A stretch of 64,000 bases of DNA, from the NCBI GenBank assembly GCA_964016875.1, contig OZ024735.1, positions 11,083,338-11,147,337 of the forward strand, written 5' to 3'. Under the pieces are notes generated by a model. The model saw only the letters and a program-made list of their open reading frames with translations. It made no database searches and was not told where the DNA came from. Shown here one piece after another: positions 1-11,148 of this stretch. Source of the stretch: Fallopia convolvulus. Taxonomy: Eukaryota; Streptophyta; Magnoliopsida; Caryophyllales; Polygonaceae. How positions within the stretch are numbered: position 1 is the stretch's first letter; every line of letters begins with the position of its first letter. The translations under genes were made by a program, and so were the position numbers.

Positions 1-442
1 TTGAATAGAGAGAAAACGAGAGCCTTTGGCTTTCAACGAGTGTGTGAATCGGCAGCTTGGTTTGTTTGAATTGTGTCAATACTCGTCGAAGATTGGTGCC
101 TTTCAACGATCACGAGCCCCCTTCTTGTGCTTCAAGGTCTCGTTCCTTGTTGTGTAAGATTGTATAAAGGTTGATTCTTCGTCCATTCTATTAGGATCTT
201 GGTTGAAATACATACCAAGGGTTTAATAGTTGTCTTGAAGGGTTATCCTTCTTTAATCTGCGTCGGTTTCTTCCATTGAGTATTCATTTCTGTTCGTTCT
301 CCATTGTTGCGTCATTTCCTTTGATTGAGTCGTGTCTTTCATTTCGAGTTTCATCTTCATTTGTTCTGACCATTGCTTCATTGTATTTCTCGTTGAGTTG
401 TGAACGTCGAAGATCGGGCACCATACGGCTAACCCCGTATCA
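1..442 (+). mobile_element. A-type LTR, 3' part, cut by window edge
   Basis: This segment aligns by eye with the 3' half of the A-family LTR at 35800-36237: a gagagaaaacgagag stretch, the cacgagcccc block, the aacgtcgaagatcgggca block and a terminal gtatca. It is more diverged than the other A LTRs. It is the downstream end of a solo LTR or 3' LTR whose start lies left of the window. Satellite sequence begins directly after the terminal CA. Confidence 0.8.
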
Positions 443-962
443 TGATCTAACATTGCACGCGAATATTAGATGAAATGTCCATGTAAATGTCACTCCTAAA
501 TGTGGCATTCGGTTTCTAGTTTCGAATTCATGCTCTTATTCGACCGGCCTTGATTTTGTAGTGCAGAATGTGCTAAGTGGCTTGATACTATCCTCATTCT
601 TTAACTTATGCCTAGATGTCTATAAAGTTCACTTGTTTTTTCTCCTTTTGCCTTTAAAATGACTTTGATCTAACATTGCACGCAAAATGTTCGATGAAAT
701 GTCCATGTAAATGTCACTCATAAATGTGGCATTCTGTTTCTAGTTTCGAATTCAAGGTTTTACTCGACCGGTCTTGTTTTTGTAGTGCATAATGTACTTA
801 TTGCCTTGATACTATCCTCATTCTATATGCTTATGCCTAGATGTCTTTAAAGTTCACTTCTTTTTTCTCGTTTTGCCGTTAAAATGACTAGTGATCTAAC
901 ATTGCACGCCAAGTGTTCGATGAAATGACAATGTAACTGTCACTCCTAAATGTGGCATTCGG
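443..962. repeat. 226-bp satellite, about 2.3 units
   Basis: Tandem units marked by gatctaacattgcacg recur at 444, 667 and 893, a spacing of 223-226 bp. Each unit also carries a ggcattcggtttctag block and a gcctagatgtct block. The last five bases (ttcgg, 958-962) are the target duplication of element C. Units vary at scattered positions. Confidence 0.9.
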
Positions 963-1696
963 TGATAGCGATCAAAGGACCATGAAGAAGACGCTTGCAA
1001 AGAAGGTGTTTAGGAGGCCAAGGCAAGACCTTTTCCAAGGTCTCGGGCATTCAAGTACAAGGATAACTTCATGGACTTGATACTATCTCTTCAAAATATC
1101 CATCCATGGCGTTCAAATACAGCAAGGAAGAGAATCAAGTCACAAAAGTTCAGAAAGTAAGAAGTCCGTCAAATGGAAAACAGTGCTCAGTAAACTGGTC
1201 ATAACTTGGGCTAGAAAATTCATCTCAAGTCCGATAAGTACTCGTTGGAAAGATAATTAAAAGTTATACAACTTTGTAGTTTACATCAAATCCAGAATCC
1301 AACAGCAAAGGATCGAACAATGGGTTTTACCGAGAGTTGTTCAAGTCTTACGGAAATCTTATCTTTAGTTTGAATTTCTATCTTTAATTATTTTATTAAG
1401 GACAATTTTTATTTATGTTAAGAGGATTTCGACCATAGGCTGATGTTAGTGGTTGATTATTCTCTCTCCTATGTTTTTATTATCTTTTAGATATTTTGAG
1501 TTTGTTATGATATTTTCTTAAATAAATAAATCAGCCATGATTTATTTTATTTAAGGAAATCTAGACAGATTTAATTAGATATTTTATTATATCTTGGGAA
1601 GCAAGACAAGGGGCCTAATCTATCTATTAGGGCCGGCCATATGTCTTCCTTGCTCCCCAAGGAATAGCTTTGTATTCTCTATTTATACTTTGCAAT
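963..1696 (+). repeat. 5' LTR of element C, truncated
   Basis: It matches the 3' LTR of the same element from the tgatagcgatc start through the ctttgcaat block. It then breaks into the ccagcgtctcg sequence that in B2 and B3 lies just inside the primer binding site. Roughly 440 bp of LTR end plus the primer site are missing, so this copy could not start reverse transcription. Confidence 0.85.
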
Positions 1697-3041
1697 CCAG
1701 CGTCTCGACAAGTAAAAATTTCTTTCCTTAATTTGCTTTCTAGTTGATTTAATTCAGTTTTTGATCCCAAAAATCCCGCCTTTACCCAAAGATTGAATTT
1801 TTGAGACCAAAGCTAGAATTTATAACCCTCAACCACCATATCTCCGCCACTCCACCACCACCAACCACCACCACCACCCCGAACTGGTGTCGCTCGACAC
1901 GACCGCACCACCCCCCACCATTGTCCGAACCCAACCCTACTAACCCTACCCTCATCGGACCAGCCTAACCCTAGATCGCCTACCCCCACCCCTCGAACCC
2001 TAACCCTAATTGGCGGCCAAACCACCCAAAACCCTAGACCCAATTCGCCAACCCTAGCCCTAATTAGGAAACCCTAGTTCGAAACCCTACCATTCCCCAA
2101 ACCCTAGAAGTCGAACCACAAAACCCTAACCCTAATCTCAGCCGAGCCTTCACCAAACCCTAATTCCCCTTGTTGTTGCTTGCCCCCCAAGTAATAACCC
2201 ATCTAGGAGATTTTAAGGGATTTGATGCATGTTTTTGGTTGAATTGGTTGAGTTTCGTTGCAATAATAGATTAGCAATTGTTTTCCTACAGTTTTATGAG
2301 TTTTTCATTCATGTTGCATGATTGATTGTGATTCATATTGCTTGATTAATATTTGCTAATTTTTGTCATTGCATCCTATAAATTCGACCAGCCCTTGTTC
2401 TTCTTTGTTAATTTGGCTTCTAGTTGGTTTCATTGATAGTTTAAAGTCACTTAGATAAAAAAAATCAGTTAGCTTTCGTTTTTGCCGTTGATTCAATTGT
2501 TGCATTGCTTTGCTTGTTTCTCAATTCTAGCACAAGAGTAGTTGTGCATAAATTCAAAAAAAAATTAGAAAAGAAAAAAAAAGTGATCTACCCCAGCTAG
2601 TTTTAAGCCACTTTCAACCCAAGTGACTGCTTGCTTAAAAACAGTTAAGTAGAAATCACTTTGAAGAAAAATAGTGACAAAAGTCACTTTAAGCCCACCA
2701 TATTTCTGTCCTTGCATGCTTAAATTTGGCTTTATTAACTTGCACAGAGTCAATTGAGAGATCGCATGTGTTTTGAAGCTCATAAAGGGATTATTTGCAT
2801 TGCTTGTCTTATTGCATACTTGCCATTTGCTTAAGCTGCATATTTCCTTTATTTATCATTAGTATTCTATATCTACACCATATCTACCCATTTACTCTCT
2901 CAATTCAACCCAAAAACTGAATTAAGTTGATTGGATTGCTTTGAGGCAAGTTTTGGCTTGATTAAGGTGTGATATTGCTTGTGTGATTTGCTTTTGGAAC
3001 ACACTACTCTCTCGTTTTATTGCTTTGTTTTCAGGTTTAAG
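1697..3041 (+). other. Untranslated leader of element C
   Basis: Leader homologous to those of B2 (about 19735-20731, reverse) and B4 (34501-35269, reverse). It holds a telo-box cluster, a patch of homopolymer A/T and the sttcaaaa-type A-rich segment around 2555-2580, and ends in a pyrimidine run plus ttttcag just before the gag ATG. Apparent open frames on the other strand here come from repeated ccaccac/ccctaa motifs and are not taken as genes. Confidence 0.7.
1920..2165 (+). promoter_or_regulatory. Telo-box / telomere-like cluster in leader
   Basis: At least six AAACCCTA telo-boxes lie between about 2025 and 2165, together with short ccctaaccctaa runs from about 1930. In plants AAACCCTA is a known promoter element bound by telomere-repeat-binding (TRB) proteins. 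Similar clusters occur in B2 (20280-20480) and B3 (22256-22445), so the feature is inherited in these leaders. A regulatory role here is inference. Confidence 0.6.
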
Positions 3042-4136
3042 ATGTATTGGTGTGATCCCTTTAATGATATTCCACCAACACCAAGGGTACAAAGACCTCC
3101 AAAGATTGAGCCTTTTTCTGGAGAGTGTGGACCGGATGATTATTTGGCATGGGAGCAAGATATTGAGTACTACCTTGACTTCTATGGCTATGTTGAATGG
3201 GATATCCTTCCATGGGTGACTAACTACCTAGTTGGTTCTGCCCGTTCCTTTTGGTTATGGATATGTCAATCTAGAAGAGGTCAAGGCTTGATTCCAATTG
3301 CAAACTGGGATCAAATGAAGTTTGTAATGCAAAAGATGTATGTGACAAACGATGAAGAGTTGCATAGAAGATATAGAGCAGTTTGTGCTCCTGCTTGCCA
3401 AAAGAGAGCTCCAATCCGATCCTTGAATCACAAGTATGAGTCTTTGGACAAGACTAAGGAGGCTTTGGCTAATTCTAGTCAAATAAGGTATAATTCTAAC
3501 TCTTCTTCAATTGGTTTAGATACTAACTCCTTTTTGCAGGAAATGGGAGTTTCTAACTCACCAAAACCATGAATTTCAAGTCAAGAAGATAGAGTTATAG
3601 CCTCACAAAGCCAAGAGAGCTCTAAAGAATCAAGTGACCTCCCATGTGTTCCTCAATGCCATATTGTGGATGAAAGTTTGAAGAAGGAGGTTCTAGCTGA
3701 GGACAACTTGCAAGATGAGAGCATGGAGGAAGAAGTTATCATCTCAAATGGAGTTTCAATCAAAGAGAGCCATAATGTCCAAGAGATGATTCAATGTCTT
3801 CCACCAATTATGTTTGATCCAAAACCTTCTTTACTAACAATGGAGCCTTTAGTATCTCCAGCATTTCAAGATATTTCTCCTCTTAATCTTACATGCAACA
3901 TCGAATCGAGGACGATTCGAGGTCAAGTGGGGGAGAATGATAGCGATCAAAGGACCATGAAGAAGACGCTTGCAAAGAAGGTGTTTAGGAGGCCAAGGCC
4001 AAGACCTTTTCCAAGGTCTCGGGCATTCAAGTACAAGGATAACTTCATGGACTTGATACTATCTCTTCAAAATATCCATCCATGGCGTTCAAGGCCAGCA
4101 AGGAAGAGAATCAAGTCACAAAAGTTCAGAAAGTAA
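3042..4136 (+). pseudogene. gag-like protein of element C, one in-frame stop
   Basis: The frame starts at an ATG right after a ttttcag block and reads MYWCDPFNDIPP. The first part resembles the gag core of family B: IEPFSGECGPDDYLAWEQ, then a W-rich stretch and WDQMKFVMQKMYV. A TGA at 3570-3572 interrupts it, but the same frame stays open on both sides and continues through an acidic region (DESMEEEV around 3720) across the purine tract into the 3' LTR, ending at 4136. I see no CCHC knuckle and no DSG protease motif, so the capsid-like core survives without nucleocapsid or enzymes. The last 66 residues are LTR-encoded and strongly basic. The gag relation is clear; whether the TGA is a dead mutation is not. 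Confidence 0.7.
3926..3937 (+). other. Polypurine tract of element C
   Basis: The purine-rich run agtgggggagaa lies directly before the 3' LTR start. It is the expected plus-strand primer and is equivalent to agtggaggagaa in family B. It lies inside the open reading frame. Confidence 0.7.
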
Positions 4137-5113
4137 GAAGTCCGTCAAGTGGAAAACAATGCTCAATAAACCGGTCATAACTTGGGCTAGAAAATTCATC
4201 TCAAGTCCGATAAGTACTCGTTGGAAAGATAAATAAAAGTTCTACAACTTTGGAGTTTACATCAAATCCAGAGTCCAACAGAAAAGGACCAAAAAATGGG
4301 TTTTACTGAGAGTTGTTCAAGTCTTACGGGAATCTTATCTTTAGATTGAATTTCTATCTTTAATTATTTTGTTAAGGACGATTTTTATTTATGTTAAGAG
4401 GATTTCGACCATAGGCTGATGTTAGTGGTTGATTATTCTCTCTCCTATGTTTTTATTATCTTTTAGATATTTTGAGTTTTTAGGATATTTTCTTAAATAA
4501 ATAAATCAGCCATGATTTATTTTATTTAAGGAAATCTAGATAGATTTAATTAGATATTTTATTACATCTTGGGAAGCAAGACAAGGGGCCTAATCTATCT
4601 ATTAGGGTCGGCCATATGTCTTCCTTGCTCCCCAAGGAATAGCTTTGTATTCTCTATTTTATACTTTGCAATTTCCATTCAATAAAATTAGCTTGAGATA
4701 AGATAAACCCTAAGAAAGGTTTATCTTGTCTTTGGGCTCGAAAAAGACTCGAGTTTGCTTGTGTTTGTTCGATCACCATCATCATCATTCGACCGATCTC
4801 TCTCTCTCTCTTGTTCGAATCTGGTTTGTTAGTTTAATCAATTAGACTGTTCTAGTTGTGATTGTTAAAGATCAAACTAGTTAATCATTCAGATTTAGCG
4901 TTAGAGCCAATCCGTTTGAACTATCAAGTTGCACTATTCTATCAAATCTGATCGGTTCTTCAATTTCATCCATTCGATTCAATTTCGTTGTTTGTGAGAA
5001 AGTTATTGACTTGTTAGCATATTCAGGTTGGAATCAAGTTTACTGGCAAGATCGGGTTCCTGTGAGGTCATATACGAGGTTTCTGAGGAGTCATCCGAGG
5101 CAATCACGTATCA
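3938..5113 (+). repeat. 3' LTR of element C (1176 bp)
   Basis: It begins tgatagcgatc and ends gcaatcacgtatca. The first 200 bp encode the basic tail of the gag frame. A ctctattttatactttgc block followed by aataaaa near 4682 may be the TATA and polyadenylation region. The last 400 bp are shared with B and D LTRs, with a ggcaagatcggg block and a gaggcaatcacg end. Confidence 0.9.
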
Positions 5114-5296
5114 TTCGGTTTCTAGGTTCGAATTTATGCTTTTTATTCGATCGGTCTTGATTTTGTAGTGCAGAATGTGCTTAGTAGCTTGATACTATCC
5201 TCATTCTTTATGCTTATGCCTAGATGTCTATAAAGTTCACTTGTTTTTCTCCTTTTGCCTTTAAAATGACTTTGATCTAACATTGCACGCCAAATG
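5114..5296. repeat. 226-bp satellite fragment
   Basis: The unit interrupted by element C resumes here at ttcggtttctaggttcg. It runs to the aaatg target duplication (5292-5296) of the next LTR. Confidence 0.88.
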
Positions 5297-6436
5297 TGAT
5301 GCAAATCAAGGGAGGATCAAAGCGAATGATTCGTTGAAGACGAATGGAGGCCAAACACCAAGACCTTTACTAAGGTCCCGAGCATTCAAGTTCGAGAAGG
5401 TTTTCATGGATTCCATATTGTCCTTTGATTATGTTCATCAATGGCGTCCAAGGCCACCAAGGAAGAGAATGAAATCTTGAAAGTTCGGAATGTTTAGAAG
5501 CCCGTCAAATTAAAAACAGTGCTCATTAAAATGGTCATAACATGGGCTAGAAAATTCATCTCAAGTCCATTAAGTACTCGTTGGAAAGATAATTAAAAGT
5601 TCTACAACTTTGTAGTTTGCCTCAAATCCAGAATCCAACAGAAAAGGGCCGAAAAATAGGTTTTACTGTGAACTGTTCAAGTCTTACGGAAATCTTATCT
5701 TTAGTTTAAATTTCTATCTTTATTTACTTTATTTATGGACGATTTTATGCTTTAATAATGAGAATTTCGACCAATAGGCTTATTTTAGTGGTTGATTATT
5801 TTCTCTCCTATCTTTTGTTATCTTTTATAGTTTGTTAGATTAGTTTCCTTAATTAAATAAGTCATATAAATCTTTATTTTATTTATTTAATTAAAGGGGA
5901 TCTAGTTAGTTGCATCTACTTTATTTTATTATATCTTTGGAAGCAAGACATGGGTTACTTGCTCTCCAAGATTCAGATTTGTATTCATTACTTATACTTT
6001 GCAATTTCATTAATAAAAATCAGCTTAGTAAGATTAAACCCATTTGGTTTAGTCTTGCTCTTGGGTCATTAAACAATCGTGTTCAAGCATTCAAACTGAT
6101 CGATCATCATCATCTTCTCACATCCGAATCCGCTCTTTTGTTTGTTCTTAAATTTGGTTGATTGATTTAGTCAATTGAGATTGTTCTAGTTTGATTGTTA
6201 AAGATCAAATCTAGTTAATCAATTGGATTTAACGTTAGAGCCAATCCAATTGAACTATCAAAGTTGATTCTTTCAATTTATCAAATCAGTTTTGTTAATT
6301 ACAATTCGTGTTTCTTGCGCAACAAGTTAATAACTTTGAAGGCAAATCAGGTTGGAAAGGGAATTACTTGTCAAGATCGGGCCAAAACAAGACCGAATTG
6401 TCATCATCCAGCAATCAAGGAGATAATTCCGTATCA
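5297..6436 (+). mobile_element. Solo LTR, type D (1140 bp)
   Basis: It starts tgatgcaaatcaaggg and ends attccgtatca. It is flanked by a perfect 5-bp duplication aaatg (5292-5296 and 6437-6441) with satellite continuous across it, and there is no internal region. It is the product of recombination between two LTRs. Its first 180 bp form an open frame ending HQWRPRPPRKRMKS, related to the LTR-encoded tail of element C. Confidence 0.92.
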
Positions 6437-6770
6437 AAATGTTCGATGAAATGTCCATGTAAATGTCATTCCTAAATGTGTCATTCTGTTTCTAGTTTCG
6501 AGTTCAAGGTTTTATTCGACCGGTCTTGATTTTGTAGTGCAGAATGTGCTTATTGGCTTGATACAATCCTCATTCTTTATGCTTATTCCTAGATGTCTTT
6601 AAAGTTCAATTGTTTTTTCTCGTTTTGTCTTTAAAATGACTAGTGATCTAACATTGCACGACAAGTGTTCGAGGAAATGACCATGTAAATGTCACTCCTA
6701 AATGTGGCATTCGGTTTCTAGGTTCGAACTTATGCTTTTATTCGATCGGTCTTGATTTTGTGGTGCAGAA
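6437..6770. repeat. 226-bp satellite, about 1.5 units
   Basis: It continues the unit broken by the D LTR, with a further gatctaacattgcacg block at 6645. It ends in a ttgtggtgcagaa block where element B1 begins. Confidence 0.88.
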
Positions 6771-6913
6771 TGATGCAGTGAAGCCTGCCATGTCTCCAAC
6801 CGACGTCGATGAGTTGATTCGAGTGCCTTCTGACGGACCAATTACAAGAAGTCGAGCTAAGAAGATTGCTCAAGGCACAACAACAATCTTGGTTCGATTG
6901 GCAGCTGTTCTTG
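6771..6913 (+). repeat. 5' LTR stub of B1
   Basis: It begins tgatgcagtgaagcctgcc like the other B LTRs and stops inside the region that encodes the TRSRAKK tail. It then jumps to leader sequence (catgcttgaatttggc) also seen near 2715 in element C. Confidence 0.85.
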
Positions 6914-7225
6914 CATGCTTGAATTTGGCTTTATTAACTTGCATAGAGTCAATTGAGAGATTGCATGTGTTTTGAAGCTCATAGAGGGATTATTTGCATT
7001 GCTTGTCTTATTGCATACTTGCCATTTGCTTAAGCTGCATATTTCCTTTATTTATCACTAGTATACCATATCTAACCCATATCTATCCATTTACTCCCTC
7101 AATTCAACCCAAAAACTGAATTAAGTTGATTGGATTGCTTTGAGGCAAGTTTTGGCTTGATCAAGGTGTGGTATTGCTTGTTGTGATTTGCTTTAGAACA
7201 CACTACTCTCTCTACTTTCTTGCTT
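6914..7225 (+). other. Residual leader of B1
   Basis: The last 300 bp of the leader, matching element C and B4. It ends in a pyrimidine-rich ttgtttcag followed by gaaca and the position of the lost gag start. No other feature is seen. Confidence 0.7.
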
Positions 7226-8760
7226 GTTTCAGGAACAGTGGTGATCCTTAATGAGCCTAACCCGGCTGAACTAAATCTTACTAAGGAAGCAATCGGTTTC
7301 ATTAGGTTGTCCATTAGTGATAGTGTACGAGATGGCCAGGCTCGAGCTGTAGAGTTGGCCACGGCTGCATTGGCTCCACAAATGCGACGTCTAGAGGAGC
7401 AACTTGCCACTTTGATTGAGTCATCTCAAGGAAGTCACAAGAATGCCCCTGCAATAGAGCTTACAAGTGATCCAAATCAAGCCTCAGGTAGCGACAAAGG
7501 CAAGGAACAAGCAGTTGATGAGGAGCATGATGTAGAGAAAACGATCCCCCGACTCAATACTCCCCCACAACAGGCCGAGGTAGAGGAAGAGGCATAAGAT
7601 TGAGGACTCCACCGGTTACTCATCAACAATTCTATAATCAGCCAGCAAACCGGTATCCTCAGACCACTCATCATCAACAACAACATTACAACAATCCTTA
7701 TGATAATGTGACTTATGGCTACACCGGGGAAGAAAGGCGCCCATGGCATCCTCCCCTTGATGATTTCTACAACCAAGCTGAGGTTGTAGAGGATATTCCA
7801 CCAGCTTATGGAGTACAAAGGCCGAAAACAACAACACCGTTAACCAAACCGTCAATCAGATTGGTAAGCGTGATATAAAGATCAAGATAGAGCCATTCAG
7901 TGGAGAGCTCAATCCAGAGAAATATCTAGAGTGGGAGCAAGCTACAAACTTCATTCTAGATCACATGGGCTATGACGAATGGGAGAAAGTTGTTGTTTTT
8001 GTTATCCACTTTGTTGGGACCGCTAGAAATTGGTGGTTCAGAATGAAGGAGGATCGAATTAGAAAGGCCTTACCACCAATTGAAACTTGGGGCTAGCTGA
8101 AGTTTGTAATGAGGAAGAATTATGTGCCTGAAGAGCATACCGAGCACCTGAGATTGAAAGTTGCCACATGCAAACAAGGCACCAAGTCTCCAACTGAGTA
8201 CTTCAATGAGCTAGAGGATTTGAGTTTCAAAGCGGGAATTCATCATTCCCAACGGTCTCTAAAGACCCAATTCATGGCTGGACTGAATCAAAGCATCAAA
8301 GACACATTGGAGATTCAACAAATCAAGGATCTCAATGCCTTAGTACATTCAGCCCAACAACTTTATGAGCAGCAACAAAGGAAGAAGAAGGAAGCTTGGA
8401 ATGCTCAAAAAAGGTATGCTCCTAATTCTAGTGCTAATTCCAATTCTTATTCTTCTAACCCTTCTTTGCAGCAAAAGGGAGCTTCTAGATCACCTAAACC
8501 CACAGGTTTTCAAGGCCAAAGGCGTCCCACCAATGGACCTCCAAATCAGCCAAGAGCACGAGATCTAGTATGCTATAAATGTCACGGAAGAGGTCATTAT
8601 GCCAAGGATTGTCCAAATCAGAAACAAGTGCTACTCACCACCAATGGAGGATATGTGAGTGATGAAGGTATACCTCCAAATCAAGTGGAGGAGGAGAGCA
8701 ATGGACAAGAAGAGGAGGACGTGGAGGCCATTGAACCAGATTGCACCGAACAGCCTATAA
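7226..8760 (+). pseudogene. gag of B1, broken
   Basis: Gag-derived frame equivalent to the start of the B4 protein. Where B4 has the start ATG after caggaaca, B1 has GTG. A rearranged stretch near 7535-7590 shifts the frame relative to B4. A TAG at about 8094 interrupts the capsid core after IETWG; this stop is shared with B2. From 8109 the frame is open again through the capsid C-terminal part (CKQGTKSPTEYFNELEDL) and a CCHC knuckle (CYKCHGRGHYAKDC, about 8570-8610). The nucleocapsid module looks intact while the full protein cannot be made. Confidence 0.8.
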
Positions 8761-9203
8761 CTTTGGTAACAATGCGTACTCTTACTTTACAAGAAACACC
8801 TAGGCTAGATCAAAAGGAAAATATTTTTCATACTAGGTGTACTGTGAAAAATCAAGTGTTATGCATGATAATTGATAGTGGTAGCTGCTGTAACATTATT
8901 AATGCTAAGGTAGTTGATCACTTGCAATTAAAAACCCAACCTAGGGCTACTAGTTATGGTCTAAATGGTATTAATGATTCTGATGGTCCTAACTTAGTTA
9001 CTCATCAATGCTTAGTCCGTGTTTCCATAGGCATTTATGTGGAAGATATCATGTGTGATGTGGTAAACATGGAATGCACTCATATCTTATTAGGTAGACC
9101 ATGGTTATTCGATAGGAGAGTTATATATGATGGCATGCTTAATACCTATTCGTTTAACTATGACGGGAGGAGAGTTTCTCTTCTACCATTGTCCCCCCAA
9201 TAA
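8761..9203 (+). pseudogene. Protease region of B1
   Basis: It carries the retropepsin active-site motif CMIIDSGSCCNII (about 8858-8896) and the downstream HILLGRPWLFDRRV stretch typical of plant chromovirus proteases. It is open in frame with the gag part from 8109. It ends at TAA where B2 reads CAA, a C-to-T nonsense change at about 9201. The linker to RT that follows (9204-9690) is frame-disrupted. Confidence 0.82.
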
Positions 9204-9690
9204 GTTTTACAGGACCAGGTACGCAGAGACCAAGCTAGGGCACTTAGACGTGCCAAGGAAGAGAAAGAGGAGGCTGAATCGGCGGCCCAAGCTGCGCCAC
9301 GGCGCTCGGCGCCCGACGCACCAACAAAGACTAGCGGCGTTTCCCAGTCTCCACCGGGCATTCTGGCTCAAATTTTAGGATATCATCAAGAACGAGTGGA
9401 GCTACTGATTGGAAAAAAAAACGCCCAGAAAAAGTCCCCAAATCGTCAAAAGTGCCGAGCAACACTTCCAGCGGTGCATCTGAGACGAAAACGGGGCTAT
9501 CTCCCAAACCACTCGGGCGTTTTGCCTCAAATTTTGGGAGCAATTCAGAGCATCAGAGAGCTACAGATATGGAAAAAGAATGCCTACAGAAAGAGAGAAA
9601 AATCGGCTTAAAAGGCAGTGTAGAAAAGCGCTCTCTTGTTACTCAATCTAGTACTTCTTTCCCTAACTTTTTTTGCTTACTTCTTATGAG
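9204..9690 (+). pseudogene. Protease-RT linker of B1
   Basis: Low-conservation spacer that in the parent would be acidic and basic-rich protein. It aligns with B2 18000-18320 in reverse, and a piece of the same spacer is found displaced at 14082-14225. No catalytic motif is expected. Several frame breaks are present. Confidence 0.6.
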
Positions 9691-11148
9691 GAAAGACATA
9701 CTTATTATTAGTCAAGATATTTCACATCTTCCAAAGTGTATTCAGGATCTATTACAGGAATTTGAAGATGTGATGCCTGAAGAGTTGCCACAAGGCCTTC
9801 CACCAATTAGGGGCATTGAGCATCAAATTGATTTGGTGCAGCCTATAGAGCAAGTCCAGAGGGGACCGCTGAGCTTCAAAGACAAGTGCAAGATCTCATG
9901 GACAAAGGCTATGTGCGTGAATCCCTCAGCCCATGCGCAGTTCCGGTGATTTTGGTGCCAAAGAAGGATGGCACTTGGAGAATGTGTGTTGATTGCAAGA
10001 CGATCAACCAAATAACAGTTAAGTACCGTCATCCCATTACTAGATTAGATGATATGCTTGATGAATTGCATGGTGCTAATTTCTTTTCTTAGATTGACTT
10101 GAGAAGTGGGTACCATCAAATTAGGATGAGGGAAGGGGATGAATGGAAAACTGCCTTTAAAACTAAGTATGGTTTATATGAATGGTTAGTAATGCCTTTT
10201 GGATTAACTAATACACCTAGTACTTTCATGAGGCTTATGAACCATGTTCTAAGAAGATACTTAGGTAAATTTGTTGTAGTCTACTTTGATGATATCTTAG
10301 TCTATAGCAAAACCTTGCATGAACATGTAGACCATCTTAGGGTTGTTTTGGACACTTTAAGGTTAGAAAAGCTTTACGTTAACTTAAAAAAGTGTTCTTT
10401 TTGCTCGGAGTCTACCATTTTTCTTGGTTTTGTTGTGTCTAAAGGTGAATTGAAGGTAGATGAAGACAAGATCAAGGCAATCAAGGAGTGACCCCAACCG
10501 ACTACACCAACCATGGTGCCCTCTTTTCTCGGCTTGGCTAGCTTCTACATGAGATTTGTGCGTGATTTTAGCACAATTGCATCCCCTCTCCATGAGCTTA
10601 AAAAGAAGGATTCAGCATTCAAATGGAGAGAGCAACAAGAGAACGCCTTCAACACTTTGAAGGACAGATTATGCCACCCCCCAGTGCTCCAACTCCCTGA
10701 CTTCTCCAAAGCATTCGAGATAGAGGTGGACGCATCTGGCCATGGAATAGGAGGCGTGCTCTTGCAAGACAAGAAACCCATAACTTATTTTAGTGAGAAG
10801 CTTAGTGGGGCTGAGTTGAATTACCCTACTTATGATAAAGAGTTGTATGCTTTAATTAAGGTTTTGAAAACTTGGTCTCATTATTTGTGGCCTAAAGAGT
10901 TTGTAATCCATTCTGATCATGAAGCCTTGAAGTATTTGAAAGGCCAATCCAGACTCAGCAGGCGACATGCAAGATGGGTTGAATTTATGGAGACCTTCCC
11001 TTATGTTGTAAAGCATAAGAAAGGCAAAGAGAATGTGGTAACTGGGGCCCTTTCTCGCAGGTATGTTCTCTTGAACCAATGTGATGTTAAGATCCTTGGA
11101 TTTGCAATGATTAAGGAATTGTATGCTAGTGATCCTCACATTGCATAA
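9691..11148 (+). pseudogene. Reverse transcriptase and RNase H of B1
   Basis: RT begins near MRKDILIISQDIS and shows the primer-grip and palm motifs VPKKDGTWRMCVDC (about 9957), GYHQIRMREGDEW (10108) and the catalytic YFDDILVYS (10283). RNase H follows with EVDASGHGIGGVLL (about 10726) and ALSRRYVLL. Lesions: a deletion of about 28 bp near 9838 removes PGASLPNR and shifts frame, a TAG at about 10090 replaces the lysine of FSKIDLRSG (shared with B2), a TGA at about 10489 replaces tryptophan (not in B2), and a TAA follows DPHIA at about 11147. Confidence 0.85.

Larger units (their letters stand above)
963..5113 (+). mobile_element. Element C: non-autonomous gag-only Ty3/gypsy element
   Basis: The element is bounded by TG...CA LTR ends and a perfect 5-bp target duplication ttcgg (958-962 and 5114-5118) in satellite DNA. 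It has a truncated 5' LTR (963-1696), a leader with telo-box repeats, a gag-like frame, a purine-rich tract (3926-3937) and a full 3' LTR (3938-5113). I see no protease, reverse transcriptase, RNase H or integrase between gag and 3' LTR, so enzymes would have had to come in trans, probably from a related family such as B. The 5' LTR end and primer site were later deleted: sequence jumps at 1696/1697 from mid-LTR to the leader just behind the primer binding site. Confidence 0.85.

Noticed and set aside
443..962. CRISPR-like repeat array
   Set aside because: Units of 226 bp without short repeat-spacer alternation; a eukaryotic satellite.
1813..2043. Glycine/tryptophan-rich open frame on the minus strand (similar ones at 20330-20647 and 22374-22638)
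   Set aside because: It is a by-product of ccaccac and ccctaa repeats in the leader; no conservation as protein between copies and no gene context.
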